Shown piece after piece: positions 8,243 to 16,477 of a DNA stretch of 64,000 nucleotides. Each line of letters starts with the position of its first letter. Position 1 is the first letter of the stretch. The notes beneath the pieces were generated by a model. That model did not search any database. It was not told where the DNA came from and worked only from the letters and a program-made list of their open reading frames with translations. Source of the stretch: Asanoa hainanensis (GTDB lineage Bacteria > Actinomycetota > Actinomycetes > Mycobacteriales > Micromonosporaceae); contig NZ_FZPH01000010.1 of NCBI RefSeq assembly GCF_900188485.1, forward strand, positions 253,992-317,991, given 5' to 3'. The position numbers were made by a program, and so were the translations under genes.

Positions 8243-8247
8243 CGCCC

Positions 8248-8311
8248 TTGCTCTGCAGCCATATACGCATCACCCGTCGGTGGGGGTGATGCGTATATGG
8301 GTGCAGAGCAA
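8248..8311. terminator. very long near-perfect hairpin after the HtrA-like gene
   Basis: The arms 8248-8275 and 8284-8311 pair at 27 of 28 positions around an 8-base loop. The arms begin TTGCTCTGCA and include CCATATACGCATCACCC. This is far longer than a normal intrinsic terminator, and no T-tract follows. It most simply terminates transcription before the kinase gene, but a miniature mobile repeat is possible. Confidence 0.7.
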
Positions 8312-8354
8312 ACGCGCGTAGCGCGATGCTCCCGGTGCCTGGACAATCGGGCGT

Positions 8355-9566
8355 GTGACCCGCGTTCTGGCGCCGCTGGTTCGGGGTTCTACCTTTCTGC
8401 GCGGCGTGTACCTGTTGCTCGGTGGCGTGATCGCGCTGCCGTACGTGCTGCTGACCGTGGTCTTCGTCAGCATGCTGACCAGCGACGACGTGCCGAAGTC
8501 GGCCACCTGGCTGCTGGTCCTGGTCGCGGCCGTGATCGCCGTGACGCCGGCCTTCCTGCCTGGCACCCGGGCCGTCGAGATCGCCGCCGCGCGCGGGCTG
8601 CTCGGGGTGCACCTGCCCGATCCGACCGGCCCCGCCGACCGGGAGACCGCCCTGCGCGGCGCGCTCTGGTTCGGCCTGCACCTCGCGTTCGGAGCTCTGG
8701 TCGGCTTGGCCCTGTTCAGCGCCCTGCCGATGGCGCTGGTCTTCGTGTTCCAGTGGTTCGCGGGCGGCAGCATCAGCCGCACGGGCCTGCCGTTCCCCAG
8801 CTGGCACCCGGCGGGCCTCACCGCGGCCGGGATCGTGCTGCTCGTGCTGCTCGGCTACGCGGTCGCCGGGCTCGGTGCGCTGGCCGCACAGATCGCACCG
8901 ACCCTGCTCGGGCCGTCGCCGGCCGAACGGATCGCCGCGCTGGAGGCCCGGGCCGGCCAGCTTGTCGAGCGCACCCGGCTGGCCCGCGAACTGCACGACT
9001 CGGTCGGCCATGCGCTCACCGTCACCACGCTGCAGGCCGCCGCCGCTCAGCGGGCGCTGCACGACCCGGAGTTCGTACGCCGGGCGTTGACCGTGATCGA
9101 GGAGACCGGGCGGGCCGCGATGGACGACCTGGACCACGTGCTGGGCCTGCTGCGGGCGGCCGAGCGCGTCGACCGACCCGCGCCACAGCGGACCCTGGCC
9201 GACGTCGACCGGGTCGTCGCCGACGTGAGCGGCGGCGGTCTGCGGGTGGCGCTGACCCGCGAGGGTCCTCTCTCGACGGTGCCGGCGGCGCTGTCGCGCG
9301 AGGGCTACCGGATCGTCCAGGAGGCGTTGACCAACGCGGTGCGCCACGCCGGCCCCGTGCCGGTTACCGTGCACATCGCGGTCGCGGACCGGTCGCTGCG
9401 GATCGAGGTGGCCAACCCGGTCACCCGCGACGGGCCCGACGACCCGTCCGGGCGCGGCCTCGCCGGCATGCGCGAGCGGGTCGACGTGCTGGGCGGGCGG
9501 ATGACGGCCGGCCGGGCCGACGGGCGGTTCACGGTCGCGGTGCGGCTGCCGACGGGAGGGTCATGA
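8355..9566 (+). CDS. sensor histidine kinase, NarL-system type (HisKA_3)
   Basis: A 403-residue membrane kinase. There are four hydrophobic segments (about 18-42, 50-70, 104-135 and 154-180), then a dimerisation/phosphoacceptor helix with H214 in RELHDSVGHAL. The HATPase domain contains REGYRIVQEALTNAVRHA and GRGLAGMRERV. No large extracellular sensor domain is present, so the signal is probably read in or at the membrane. The stop overlaps the regulator start. GTG at 8355 is the start that includes the first membrane segment. The downstream regulator is its likely partner. Confidence 0.88.
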   Translation: MTRVLAPLVRGSTFLRGVYLLLGGVIALPYVLLTVVFVSMLTSDDVPKSATWLLVLVAAVIAVTPAFLPGTRAVEIAAARGLLGVHLPDPTGPADRETALRGALWFGLHLAFGALVGLALFSALPMALVFVFQWFAGGSISRTGLPFPSWHPAGLTAAGIVLLVLLGYAVAGLGALAAQIAPTLLGPSPAERIAALEARAGQLVERTRLARELHDSVGHALTVTTLQAAAAQRALHDPEFVRRALTVIEETGRAAMDDLDHVLGLLRAAERVDRPAPQRTLADVDRVVADVSGGGLRVALTREGPLSTVPAALSREGYRIVQEALTNAVRHAGPVPVTVHIAVADRSLRIEVANPVTRDGPDDPSGRGLAGMRERVDVLGGRMTAGRADGRFTVAVRLPTGGS

Positions 9567-10207
9567 CGGTCCGCGTGCTGATCGTCGACGACGACGCGCT
9601 GGTGCGGGTGGGCCTGCGCGCGATCGTCGACGCCGAACCCGACCTCGATGTGGTCGCCGAGGCCGGCGACGGCGCCGAGGTGCCGCCGCTGGTCGCCCGG
9701 CACCGGCCCGACGTCGTGCTGATGGACGTCCGGATGCCCGACGTCGACGGCATCCAGGCGACCCGGCACCTGATGAGCACCGCCGCCACGCCGCCGCGGG
9801 TGATCGTCGTGACCACCTTCGAGAACGACGACTACGTGTACGACGCGCTCCGCGCGGGTGCCAGCGGCTTCCTCCTCAAGCGGGCCCGGCCGGCCGAGGT
9901 GGTCGACGCGATCCGGCTGGTCGCGCGCGGCGACTCGCTGCTGTTCCCGGCGGCCATCCGCCGGCTCGTCGCGGCCCGGGGTGGCCAGACCGACCGGCGG
10001 GTGGGTCGACTGACCACGCGCGAGGCCGAGGTGCTGCGGCTGATGGCGGCGGGACTGTCCAATGCGGAGATCGCGGCCCGGCTGGTGGTCGGCGGCGAGA
10101 CGGTCAAGACGCACGTCGGCAACGTGCTGACCAAGCTCGGCGCCCGCGACCGCGTCCAGGCGGTCATCACCGCGTACGAGTCCGGCTTCGTCACTCCGAC
10201 CGGCTGA
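9563..10207 (+). CDS. response regulator, NarL/FixJ family
   Basis: A 214-residue cytoplasmic regulator. The receiver domain has acidic D10-D11, phosphoacceptor D55 in VVLMDVRMPD and K105 in GFLLKRA. The C-terminal LuxR-type helix-turn-helix reads LTTREAEVLRLMAAGLSN then AEIAARL. It begins with ATG inside the kinase stop (ATGA overlap), so the pair is translationally coupled. Targets are not visible; the following membrane-protein gene is one candidate. Confidence 0.9.
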   Translation: MTVRVLIVDDDALVRVGLRAIVDAEPDLDVVAEAGDGAEVPPLVARHRPDVVLMDVRMPDVDGIQATRHLMSTAATPPRVIVVTTFENDDYVYDALRAGASGFLLKRARPAEVVDAIRLVARGDSLLFPAAIRRLVAARGGQTDRRVGRLTTREAEVLRLMAAGLSNAEIAARLVVGGETVKTHVGNVLTKLGARDRVQAVITAYESGFVTPTG

Positions 10208-10211
10208 GCCG

Positions 10212-10227
10212 TCCCCCTCGCGGGGGA
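10212..10227. terminator. short GC-rich hairpin after the response regulator
   Basis: TCCCCC and GGGGGA pair across the four-base loop TCGC, five bases after the regulator's stop. There is no T-run, as is usual for actinobacterial terminators. Confidence 0.5.
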
Positions 10228-10284
10228 GCGGGTTCACGCCGCGCGGGGAGTTCCCTTGGGCGTCCCGACGGGAGCCTGGGTGGC

Positions 10285-11361
10285 ATGACGAACTCACGAT
10301 CCCTGGCCGGTTATCTGGCCGCTGCCTGGGCGCTGAGCTATGGGGTGGTCGCGGCGGTCTGGGCGCTGACCGGCGACGGCTACCCGTTCGGCGCCAACAA
10401 CCCGGACGACCAACTGCACCCGCTGCGCGCGGTGCCGGTCGACATCGGAGCCGCCGTGTACGCCGTGGTGCTGCTCGGCGTCGGCGTGCTCGCCCTGGCC
10501 TCGGCGGGCCGCCACCCGATCCGACCCCGGCCCATCCTGCTGGGCGCGGGCTGGGCGGCGGTAGCCGCGCTGGTGGTTCTGGTGCCCAGCGCCCACATCC
10601 TGGCCGTAGCCGGCTACACCCCGATGCTGCTGATCGGCGCACCGTTCGGCTGGCCGTCGGACATCGACTACGGCGTGATCTTCAACTGGACCACCGCGAA
10701 CGAGGTGTGGGCCATCGTCGGTGGGCTGCTGCTGGCCCGGGCCCTGCTGACCTGGCGCGGCCCCGTCCGGTCCGGCCCGGTCCGCTGGGGCACGTGGGTC
10801 ACCTATGTCGCGGCGGCGATCCCGGCCCTGTACGCGGTGACCCGACTGGGCCTGGCCGTCGGCGTCGCGCTCGGGCTCATCGACGACAGCTTCGACGACC
10901 CCGACATGGCGCTCGCGGCCACGGGCCTGGGCGGGTTCGCGCTGGTCGGCACCTGGCTGACCATCGGCCTGGTGCACCCGTGGGGCGAACGCTTCCCGCG
11001 CTGGATGATCGGCCTGTCCGGCCGCCGCGTCCCGATCAAGCTGGCCACGATCCCGGCCACCGCGGTAGCCATCGCGGTAGCAGGCGCGAGCGCGAGCTTC
11101 CTCAGCGACCCAGACCTGATCGGCGACATGGCCTCGGGCGAGATCGCGATGTGGCCGATGGCTTTCTGGCCACTGTGGAGCGTGACGCTGCTGCTCGCGG
11201 CCTACGCCTACCACCGCCGCCGCACCGCACCGACCGGTCAGGCAGTGACCGGGTCGGCGGTTGGGATCGAGGCGCGGACCGCCTCGTCGACGGGGGTGGC
11301 CGAGAGTCCGAAGGTTGCCTCGGCCAGCGTGGTGTCGAGCACGAAAGGGCGTTCCCACTGA
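10285..11361 (+). CDS. multi-pass membrane protein of unknown function
   Basis: A 358-residue protein with about eight membrane segments, for example LAGYLAAAWALSYGVV, VYAVVLLGVGVLALA and VAALVVLVPSAHILAVAGY. No enzymatic motif is recognised. The last ~40 residues (after the final membrane segment and YHRRRTAPT) are encoded antisense to the end of the epimerase gene. They look like read-through: the sequence is low in hydrophobicity and rich in Ser, Ala and Val. The conserved protein probably ends earlier in relatives. ATG at 10285 follows GGGAGCC. Confidence 0.7.
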   Translation: MTNSRSLAGYLAAAWALSYGVVAAVWALTGDGYPFGANNPDDQLHPLRAVPVDIGAAVYAVVLLGVGVLALASAGRHPIRPRPILLGAGWAAVAALVVLVPSAHILAVAGYTPMLLIGAPFGWPSDIDYGVIFNWTTANEVWAIVGGLLLARALLTWRGPVRSGPVRWGTWVTYVAAAIPALYAVTRLGLAVGVALGLIDDSFDDPDMALAATGLGGFALVGTWLTIGLVHPWGERFPRWMIGLSGRRVPIKLATIPATAVAIAVAGASASFLSDPDLIGDMASGEIAMWPMAFWPLWSVTLLLAAYAYHRRRTAPTGQAVTGSAVGIEARTASSTGVAESPKVASASVVSSTKGRSH

Positions 11362-12152
11362 TAGCTCATCTCCACGAACTCCCGGGTGCGGCGGTCGAAG
11401 AGCCCAGCGGCTCGGATCGCCGCCTTCGGGTAGCTGCGGAGCCGCGGTAGGGGGTAGCCGCCCACCTGGGCGACCTTCGTGACCACCTCGCGCAGGGTCA
11501 TCGGGGCGGGTGAGGGCACGTGCCACGCCTGGCCCCAGGCCCGGGGGTCGCGGGCCAGCGCGATCAGCGCGGCGCCCATGTCGCCCGTGTAGGTGAACGT
11601 GTGCGGGTTGTCGAGCGGGCCCGGCAGCCAGATCGTCTTGTTGGCGCGCAGGCCCGGCATGGCCATCTCGATGACCGAGTAGCGCGGGCTCAGGTAGTCG
11701 GACCCCCGCACCTCGGTGACACCGCTGATGCGGCCCGACCGGTAGGCGGCGACCGCGTCCTCCCACATCTTGACCCGCACCCGGCCCTTGACGGTCGGTG
11801 CCGCCAGGGGCAGGTCCTCGGTCATCGGGCGGTCCACCGGGCCGTAGACGTAGAGGTTGCCCGTGATCGCCAGCGGTGCGCCGCTGGCCTCGGCCGCGGC
11901 CAGCATCGCCTCGGCCATCGGGGGCCAGTCGGTCGGCCACGTGTGGTACGGCGGGTTCGCGCAGTTGTAGATCGCCACCGCGTCCTTGCTGAGCTTGGTC
12001 AGAGCGGTGCCCGCGTCTGCGGCGACCCGCTCGATGTTGGGGTGGACCGGGCCGCTGCCGCTGCGGGTGACCAGGCGTACCTGCTCACCGGCCTCGGCGA
12101 GCTGGCGGGCGGTGGTGCTGCCAACTGCTCCGGCGCCGACGATGACATGCAT
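11238..12152 (-). CDS. NAD(P)-dependent epimerase/dehydratase-like protein (atypical SDR)
   Basis: A 304-residue cytoplasmic protein. The N-terminal Rossmann motif MHVIVGAGAVGSTTARQLAE is intact. YNCANPPYHTWP and NLYVYGPVDRPMTED correspond to the NmrA/epimerase core, but the classical YxxxK catalytic pair is not evident, as in atypical SDRs. ATG at 12152 with GGAAGA upstream is chosen over a longer frame that would start inside the operator region. It diverges from a tetR gene with shared palindromes between them, so it is probably the repressor's target and may act on a toxic ligand sensed by the repressor. Confidence 0.78.
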   Translation of the reverse strand: MHVIVGAGAVGSTTARQLAEAGEQVRLVTRSGSGPVHPNIERVAADAGTALTKLSKDAVAIYNCANPPYHTWPTDWPPMAEAMLAAAEASGAPLAITGNLYVYGPVDRPMTEDLPLAAPTVKGRVRVKMWEDAVAAYRSGRISGVTEVRGSDYLSPRYSVIEMAMPGLRANKTIWLPGPLDNPHTFTYTGDMGAALIALARDPRAWGQAWHVPSPAPMTLREVVTKVAQVGGYPLPRLRSYPKAAIRAAGLFDRRTREFVEMSYQWERPFVLDTTLAEATFGLSATPVDEAVRASIPTADPVTA

Positions 12153-12177
12153 GGTCTTCCTCCATCGAGTGGATTGC

Positions 12178-12245
12178 GAGAGCACTGCTCTCTCTTGAGA
12201 GCAATAGTCCACGGAGCGGTGCCCTCTGTCAAGAGCAGTGCTCTC
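12178..12245. promoter_or_regulatory. TetR operator array between epimerase and tetR
   Basis: Two copies of a palindrome are present: GAGAGCACTGCTCTC at 12178-12192 and AAGAGCAGTGCTCTC at 12231-12245. An extra half-site GAGAGCA at 12197-12203 pairs with the TGCTCTC of the first copy. One copy lies before each divergent gene, the expected arrangement for an autoregulating TetR that also controls its neighbour. Confidence 0.8.
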
Positions 12246-12264
12246 TTATGAGACACTTGTTCTC

Positions 12265-12954
12265 GTGAAGGCCACCTCCATGCGGGCCCGGCTGCGGGCC
12301 GAGATGATCGACGAGATCAAGGCGATCGCCCGGCGACAGCTGGCCACCGAGGGTGCGAACCTGTCGCTCCGGGCCGTCGCCCGCGACCTGGGCATCGTCT
12401 CGTCGGCGATCTACCGCTACTTCCCGAGCCGCGACGACCTGCTGACGGCGCTGATCCTCGACGCGTACACCGCTCTCGGTGACGCGGTCGCGGCCGCCGA
12501 GGGCGCGGTCGAGCGGGGCGACTTCGGTGGCCGGTTTCTCGCCATCTGCCACGCCGTGCGGGACTGGGCCCTGGCCAACCCGCACGAGTACGCGCTGATC
12601 TACGGCAGCCCGGTCCCCGGCTACGCGGCCCCGGCCGACACGGTGGCGGTGGCGACGCGAGCGGTGACCATCCTCGGCGGGGTGATCGAGGACGCGGCCC
12701 GGATCGGCCTGCTGCGCTACGACGACGTGCTGCCACCCGAAGTCGCGGGCGAGGTCGCGCGCATCGGCGAGATCATCGCGCCGAGCGTGCCGATCGGGGC
12801 GCTCAGCCGCACCCTCGGCACCTGGTTGCAACTCTTCGGCTTCGTCAGCTTCGAGATCTTCGGCCAGCTCAACAACGCGGTCGAGCTACCCGGCCCGCTC
12901 TTCGAGCACCAGATGCGCGCCCAAGCGCGCTACATCGGACTACCGCTGCTCTGA
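12265..12954 (+). CDS. TetR-family transcriptional repressor
   Basis: A ~229-residue regulator. The helix-turn-helix is near residues 25-60: LSLRAVARDLGIVSSAIYRYFPSR, then DDLLTAL. The C-terminal ligand domain includes FLAICHAVRDWALANPHEYALIYG, typical of the TetR_C_33/WHG type. GTG at 12265 is chosen because it lies downstream of the operator at 12231-12245; ATG at 12280 is an alternative. The last 15 bases overlap the convergent GbsR-like gene. Confidence 0.87.
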   Translation: MKATSMRARLRAEMIDEIKAIARRQLATEGANLSLRAVARDLGIVSSAIYRYFPSRDDLLTALILDAYTALGDAVAAAEGAVERGDFGGRFLAICHAVRDWALANPHEYALIYGSPVPGYAAPADTVAVATRAVTILGGVIEDAARIGLLRYDDVLPPEVAGEVARIGEIIAPSVPIGALSRTLGTWLQLFGFVSFEIFGQLNNAVELPGPLFEHQMRAQARYIGLPLL

Positions 12955-13434
12955 GTCCTTGAGCGTTTCGCGGTGCTGCAGGTAGCGCTGGAGCAAACCG
13001 GTGAGTTCGCTCTGGATGAACTCGTAGAAGTCGCCCATCGCTGCGATCCGGTCGCCGGCCGGCGTCGATCGGCCGCCGGCGGCCGTGACGCCGCCCTCGG
13101 CCAGCTTGGCTACCTGTTCGAACAGGGTGCCTTTGACGATCGAGCCCATGTACCAGGCGTCGTCCGGAAGCTTGTAGCGGTCGCGGCGGGAGCCGGGTAC
13201 CGCCGCGCGCTCGAGCAGGCCGAGATGCTGCAGATAGCGCACCGACTGCGAGACCGCCGCCGGGCTGATCTCCAAGCCGTCGCTGAGCTCCTTGGCCGTC
13301 AGTGAGCCGGCGTCGGAGGCCATGAGCTGCATGAGTACGCGGGCCGCCATCCGCGGGAAGCCCCAGTCGGCGTAGAGCCGTGCCATGTCCTCGACGTACT
13401 GCCGCAGGGCTGCTTCGTCGCGTTCCCCACCCAT
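12940..13434 (-). CDS. GbsR/MarR-family transcriptional regulator
   Basis: A 164-residue winged-helix regulator. It contains WGFPRMAARVLMQLMASDAG, then LTAKELSDGLEISPAAVSQSVRYL and a wing GSRRDRYKL. The C-terminal helices would dimerise. ATG at 13434 is preferred to an upstream GTG because GGAGGAGG stands 7-14 bases before it and that GTG falls inside this site. It diverges from an ABC exporter operon with a perfect inverted repeat between them, so it probably represses the exporter. Relatives often control drug exporters in this arrangement. Confidence 0.85.
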   Translation of the reverse strand: MGGERDEAALRQYVEDMARLYADWGFPRMAARVLMQLMASDAGSLTAKELSDGLEISPAAVSQSVRYLQHLGLLERAAVPGSRRDRYKLPDDAWYMGSIVKGTLFEQVAKLAEGGVTAAGGRSTPAGDRIAAMGDFYEFIQSELTGLLQRYLQHRETLKDSEQR

Positions 13435-13492
13435 GTCGCGCACCTCCTCCGTACCCGTGATCTATCTTGACGCGCTCTTGACGCGAATCAAA

Positions 13493-13510
13493 CTTCACAA
13501 CTTTGTGAAG
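13493..13510. promoter_or_regulatory. operator for the GbsR/MarR regulator
   Basis: CTTCACAA-CT-TTGTGAAG is a perfect 8+8 palindrome in an AT-rich patch between the divergent regulator and ABC ATPase genes, 20 bases before the ATPase start. Confidence 0.75.
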
Positions 13511-13529
13511 CAAGTGTAGCTTCCAAATT

Positions 13530-14426
13530 ATGGAGAACGTCATTTCGGTCAACGGGCTCGTCAAGAGCTTCGGCCGGACCCGCGCCCTCGACGGTCTTGA
13601 CCTGGAGGTGCGCCGCGGAGAGGTGCACGGCTTCCTCGGCCCCAACGGTGCGGGCAAGTCGACCGCGATCCGTGTGCTGCTCGGCCTGCTCAAGGCCGAT
13701 GGTGGCACCACCACCCTGTTCGGGGGAGACCCCTGGCGCGACGCGGTGTCGCTGCACCGCCGCCTCGCCTACGTGCCCGGCGACGTGACGCTGTGGCCCA
13801 ACCTGACCGGCGGCGAGGTCATCGACCTGCTCGGTCGCCTCCGCGGCGGGCTCGACACCAAGCGCCGCGACGAGCTCGTCGAGCGGTTCGAGCTGGACCC
13901 GCGCAAGAAGGGCCGCACCTATTCCAAGGGCAACCGGCAGAAGGTGGCGCTGATCGCCGCCCTGGCCTCCGACGCGGAGCTGCTCGTGCTCGACGAGCCG
14001 ACCTCCGGGCTCGATCCGCTGATGGAGTCCGTGTTCCAGAGCTGCATCAACGACGAGCGCGGCGCCGGGCGCACGGTCCTGCTGTCGAGCCACATCCTCG
14101 CCGAGGCCGAGGCGCTGTGCGACCGGGTGAGCATCATCCGGGCCGGCCGCACCGTCGAGTCCGGCACCCTGGCCCAGCTCCGCCACCTGACCCGCACCTC
14201 GATCCACGCCGAGCTGGCCGGCGAGCCCAACGGGATCGGTGCGCTCCCCGGCGTGCACGACCTGGTCGTCGAGGGCGAGCGCGTCCGCTTCCAGGTCGAC
14301 AACGCCGAGCTCGACACCGTGCTGCGCGCGCTCTCCACAGTCGGGGTGCGCGGCCTGACCAGCCAGCCGCCGACGCTGGAGGAGCTCTTCCTGCGGCACT
14401 ACCAGAAGGAGGAGGGCCCGGCGTGA
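13530..14426 (+). CDS. ABC exporter ATP-binding protein (ABC-2 type, drug/polyketide exporter)
   Basis: A 298-residue ATPase. Walker A is GPNGAGKST at 37-45, Q-loop region [16 protein letters not shown], signature loop YSKGNRQK at 131-138 (degenerate relative to LSGGQ but usual in this subfamily), Walker [14 protein letters not shown] at 151-163, and H-loop SSHILAEAE. It pairs with the membrane protein encoded next, whose GTG overlaps its TGA. By family, the complex exports hydrophobic antibiotics. It is probably repressed by the divergent GbsR-like protein. Confidence 0.9.
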   Translation: MENVISVNGLVKSFGRTRALDGLDLEVRRGEVHGFLGPNGAGKSTAIRVLLGLLKADGGTTTLFGGDPWRDAVSLHRRLAYVPGDVTLWPNLTGGEVIDLLGRLRGGLDTKRRDELVERFELDPRKKGRTYSKGNRQKVALIAALASDAELLVLDEPTSGLDPLMESVFQSCINDERGAGRTVLLSSHILAEAEALCDRVSIIRAGRTVESGTLAQLRHLTRTSIHAELAGEPNGIGALPGVHDLVVEGERVRFQVDNAELDTVLRALSTVGVRGLTSQPPTLEELFLRHYQKEEGPA

Positions 14427-16012
14427 CCGGCACCTGGCACCTCTTCCGCCTGGCCCTGCGCCGCGACCGCATCGTTCTCCCACTGTGGACGATCCTGCTC
14501 GGGCTGTTCCCTGGTCTGGTAGCCAGCAGCTTCGCCAGCCTCTATCCCGACCCGGCCGAGCTCGCGAAGTTCGCCGCGTCCATGTCCAACCCGTCACTGA
14601 CCGCCGTGTACGGACCGATCTGGGCACCGAACCTCGGCGGCATGACCGCCTGGCGGTCCAGCATCATCCTGCTGATCGTCGCGCTGGCCACCGCGTTCAC
14701 CGTCATCCGGCACACCCGAGCCGAAGAGGAACAGGGCCGCCGCGAGCTGCTCGGCTCCACGGTGGTAGGTCGCCAGGCCGGCCTGGCCGCGGCCCTCCTA
14801 ATCGCGCTGCTGGCGAGCACGATCGTCGGTGGCCTGACCGCGCTCGGCACCGCCGCGGCCGGCGCCGGCGGCACGGGTTCGGTCGCGCTCGGCCTCCAGT
14901 ACTTCCTGGCCTGCCTGCTCTTCGGCGCGATCGCGGCGGTGGTCGCCCAACTCACCCAGGGTGCGCGCACCGCACGCTGGATCTCGGGCGCGGTGCTGAT
15001 CGGCTCGTTCCTGCTGCGGATGCTCGGCGACGCCGGCGGCGACCTGAACTCGCCCCTGTCCTGGATCTCGCCGATCGGCTTCCTCCAGCGGATCCGGCCG
15101 TTCGCCGCCGAACGCTGGTGGGTGGCCGGGGTCGTGGTGCTGGTCGTGGCGCTGCTGGCCGCTGTCGCGTACCGGCTGAACGCCGTGCGCGACCTCGACG
15201 CGGGTCTCATCGCGTCGCGGCCCGGGCCCGCCCGGGCGTCGCGCGCCCTGCTCTCCCCACTCGGCCTCGCCTGGCGGCTGCAGCGTTCGACGTTGTTCGG
15301 CTGGCTGATCGGGTACGCGGTGCTCGGCGTGTTCCTGGGCTCGGCGACCGACGCGGCCGTCGACGCCGTCAAGGACAGCCCCGACCTGGGCGACGTGATC
15401 GGCCGGCTCGGCGGCGGCGCCTCGATCGCCGACATGGTGATCGCCGCCGGTCTCGCGATCATGGGGATCGGCGCGGCCGGCCAAGGCGTACAGGCGGCCC
15501 TGCGGGCTCGGAGCGAGGAGAGCGCGCTGCGCGCCGAACCGGTCCTGGCCGCGGCGGTCGGGCGTACGCGCTGGGTCGGTGGGCATCTGCTGTTCGCGTT
15601 CTTCGGCCCGGCGCTCGGCCTGCTCGTGGCCGGGTTGTTCCTCGGGATCGGCTACGGCAGCGCATCGGGGGAGGGCGGCGGCGCGATCGGCCGGGTGACC
15701 GGCGCGGCCGCCGTCCAGGTGCCGGCCGTCTGGTTCACCGTGGCGATCGTGGTGCTGTTGTTCGGCCTGCTGCCCCGGCTGACCTCGCTGGGCTGGGCGG
15801 TCCTGGCGTTCTTCCTGCTGCTGGGCCAGCTCGGCGCGATCCTCCAGCTCAGCCAGTGGGCGCTGGACCTGTCGCCGTTCAGCCACCTGCCGGCACTGCC
15901 GGGCGGCGACCTGACCGTGACGCCGCTGGTCTGGCTGGTCGCCCTGGCGGCGGCGCTGACGGCGGCGGGCCTGGCCGGCTTCCGCCGGCGCGACCTGGCC
16001 AGCGGCGGATAG
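14423..16012 (+). CDS. ABC exporter permease, 12-segment (polyketide antibiotic exporter-like)
   Basis: A 529-residue membrane protein with about twelve hydrophobic segments in two halves, for example [20 protein letters not shown] and [16 protein letters not shown]. The double-length permease encoded behind a single ABC-2 ATPase fits the tetronasin-type exporters of actinomycetes. GTG at 14423 overlaps the ATPase stop. A strong hairpin lies between it and the convergent STAS gene. Confidence 0.85.
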   Translation: MTGTWHLFRLALRRDRIVLPLWTILLGLFPGLVASSFASLYPDPAELAKFAASMSNPSLTAVYGPIWAPNLGGMTAWRSSIILLIVALATAFTVIRHTRAEEEQGRRELLGSTVVGRQAGLAAALLIALLASTIVGGLTALGTAAAGAGGTGSVALGLQYFLACLLFGAIAAVVAQLTQGARTARWISGAVLIGSFLLRMLGDAGGDLNSPLSWISPIGFLQRIRPFAAERWWVAGVVVLVVALLAAVAYRLNAVRDLDAGLIASRPGPARASRALLSPLGLAWRLQRSTLFGWLIGYAVLGVFLGSATDAAVDAVKDSPDLGDVIGRLGGGASIADMVIAAGLAIMGIGAAGQGVQAALRARSEESALRAEPVLAAAVGRTRWVGGHLLFAFFGPALGLLVAGLFLGIGYGSASGEGGGAIGRVTGAAAVQVPAVWFTVAIVVLLFGLLPRLTSLGWAVLAFFLLLGQLGAILQLSQWALDLSPFSHLPALPGGDLTVTPLVWLVALAAALTAAGLAGFRRRDLASGG

Positions 16013-16031
16013 CCGCCAGAGGCGGATGCGA

Positions 16032-16055
16032 GGCTCGTCGGACGTCCGGCGAGCC
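16032..16055. terminator. bidirectional hairpin between convergent genes
   Basis: GGCTCGTCGG and CCGGCGAGCC pair (one G-T wobble) around the loop ACGT. It lies between the end of the ABC permease gene and the end of the STAS gene, where a shared terminator is expected. Confidence 0.65.
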
Positions 16056-16141
16056 CCGCGCCGCCCCGGCTGCCGCCGGACCGACGACGCTGGTGGGCCC
16101 GCGCGGACGAGCTGACCGGAGCCCCGGTGCCGGCCTGACGG

Positions 16142-16438
16142 TCAACCGCCCGGATCGTCGATCGGGACCACCCCGAGCAGGCCGGTCAGGGTGAGCAGGT
16201 GGCACAGCCGCTCGTCGGCACCCTCGACGCTGACCTCGCAGCCGTGCCGGCGGGCGGTCAGGCAGATCCGGGCCAGCGCCTCGACCGTCAGCATGTCGGG
16301 GTCCGCGACCGCGGCGACGCAGACCACCACCCGCACCGGGCGGCCGAGCGCGGCCAACCGCTCGCACAGCCCGAGGATCTCGCCGCGCCGGATGGTCGGG
16401 CCGAGCGTCAGTAGGTAGCGACCTGTCGACGGCTGCAT
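16142..16438 (-). CDS. STAS-domain protein (anti-sigma-factor-antagonist-like)
   Basis: A ~98-residue single-domain protein. VVVCVAAVADPDMLTVEALARICLTARRHGCEVSVEGAD follows the STAS layout, with the loop before the helix reading DPDMLT. The usual phosphorylatable Ser in DSSG-type antagonists is replaced, so classical SpoIIAA-like phosphoswitching is doubtful; many actinobacterial STAS proteins share this. ATG at 16438 is chosen because GGAGGTG stands five bases upstream; GTG at 16468 is an alternative. No anti-sigma kinase gene is adjacent. Confidence 0.65.
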   Translation of the reverse strand: MQPSTGRYLLTLGPTIRRGEILGLCERLAALGRPVRVVVCVAAVADPDMLTVEALARICLTARRHGCEVSVEGADERLCHLLTLTGLLGVVPIDDPGG

Positions 16439-16477
16439 ACGCACCTCCGCCCGGGACGGCGCCGTCACCCATCGACA

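Noticed and set aside
10294..11940. 548-codon minus-strand frame across the membrane-protein gene
   Set aside because: Low-complexity Gly/Arg/Gln-rich translation, no motif, and it overlaps two better-supported genes.
13793..14422. Upstream extension of the ABC permease frame
   Set aside because: Translation before 14423 is Arg/Ala-rich and antiparallel in quality to the ATPase gene in the other frame; the GTG overlap at 14423 is the natural start.
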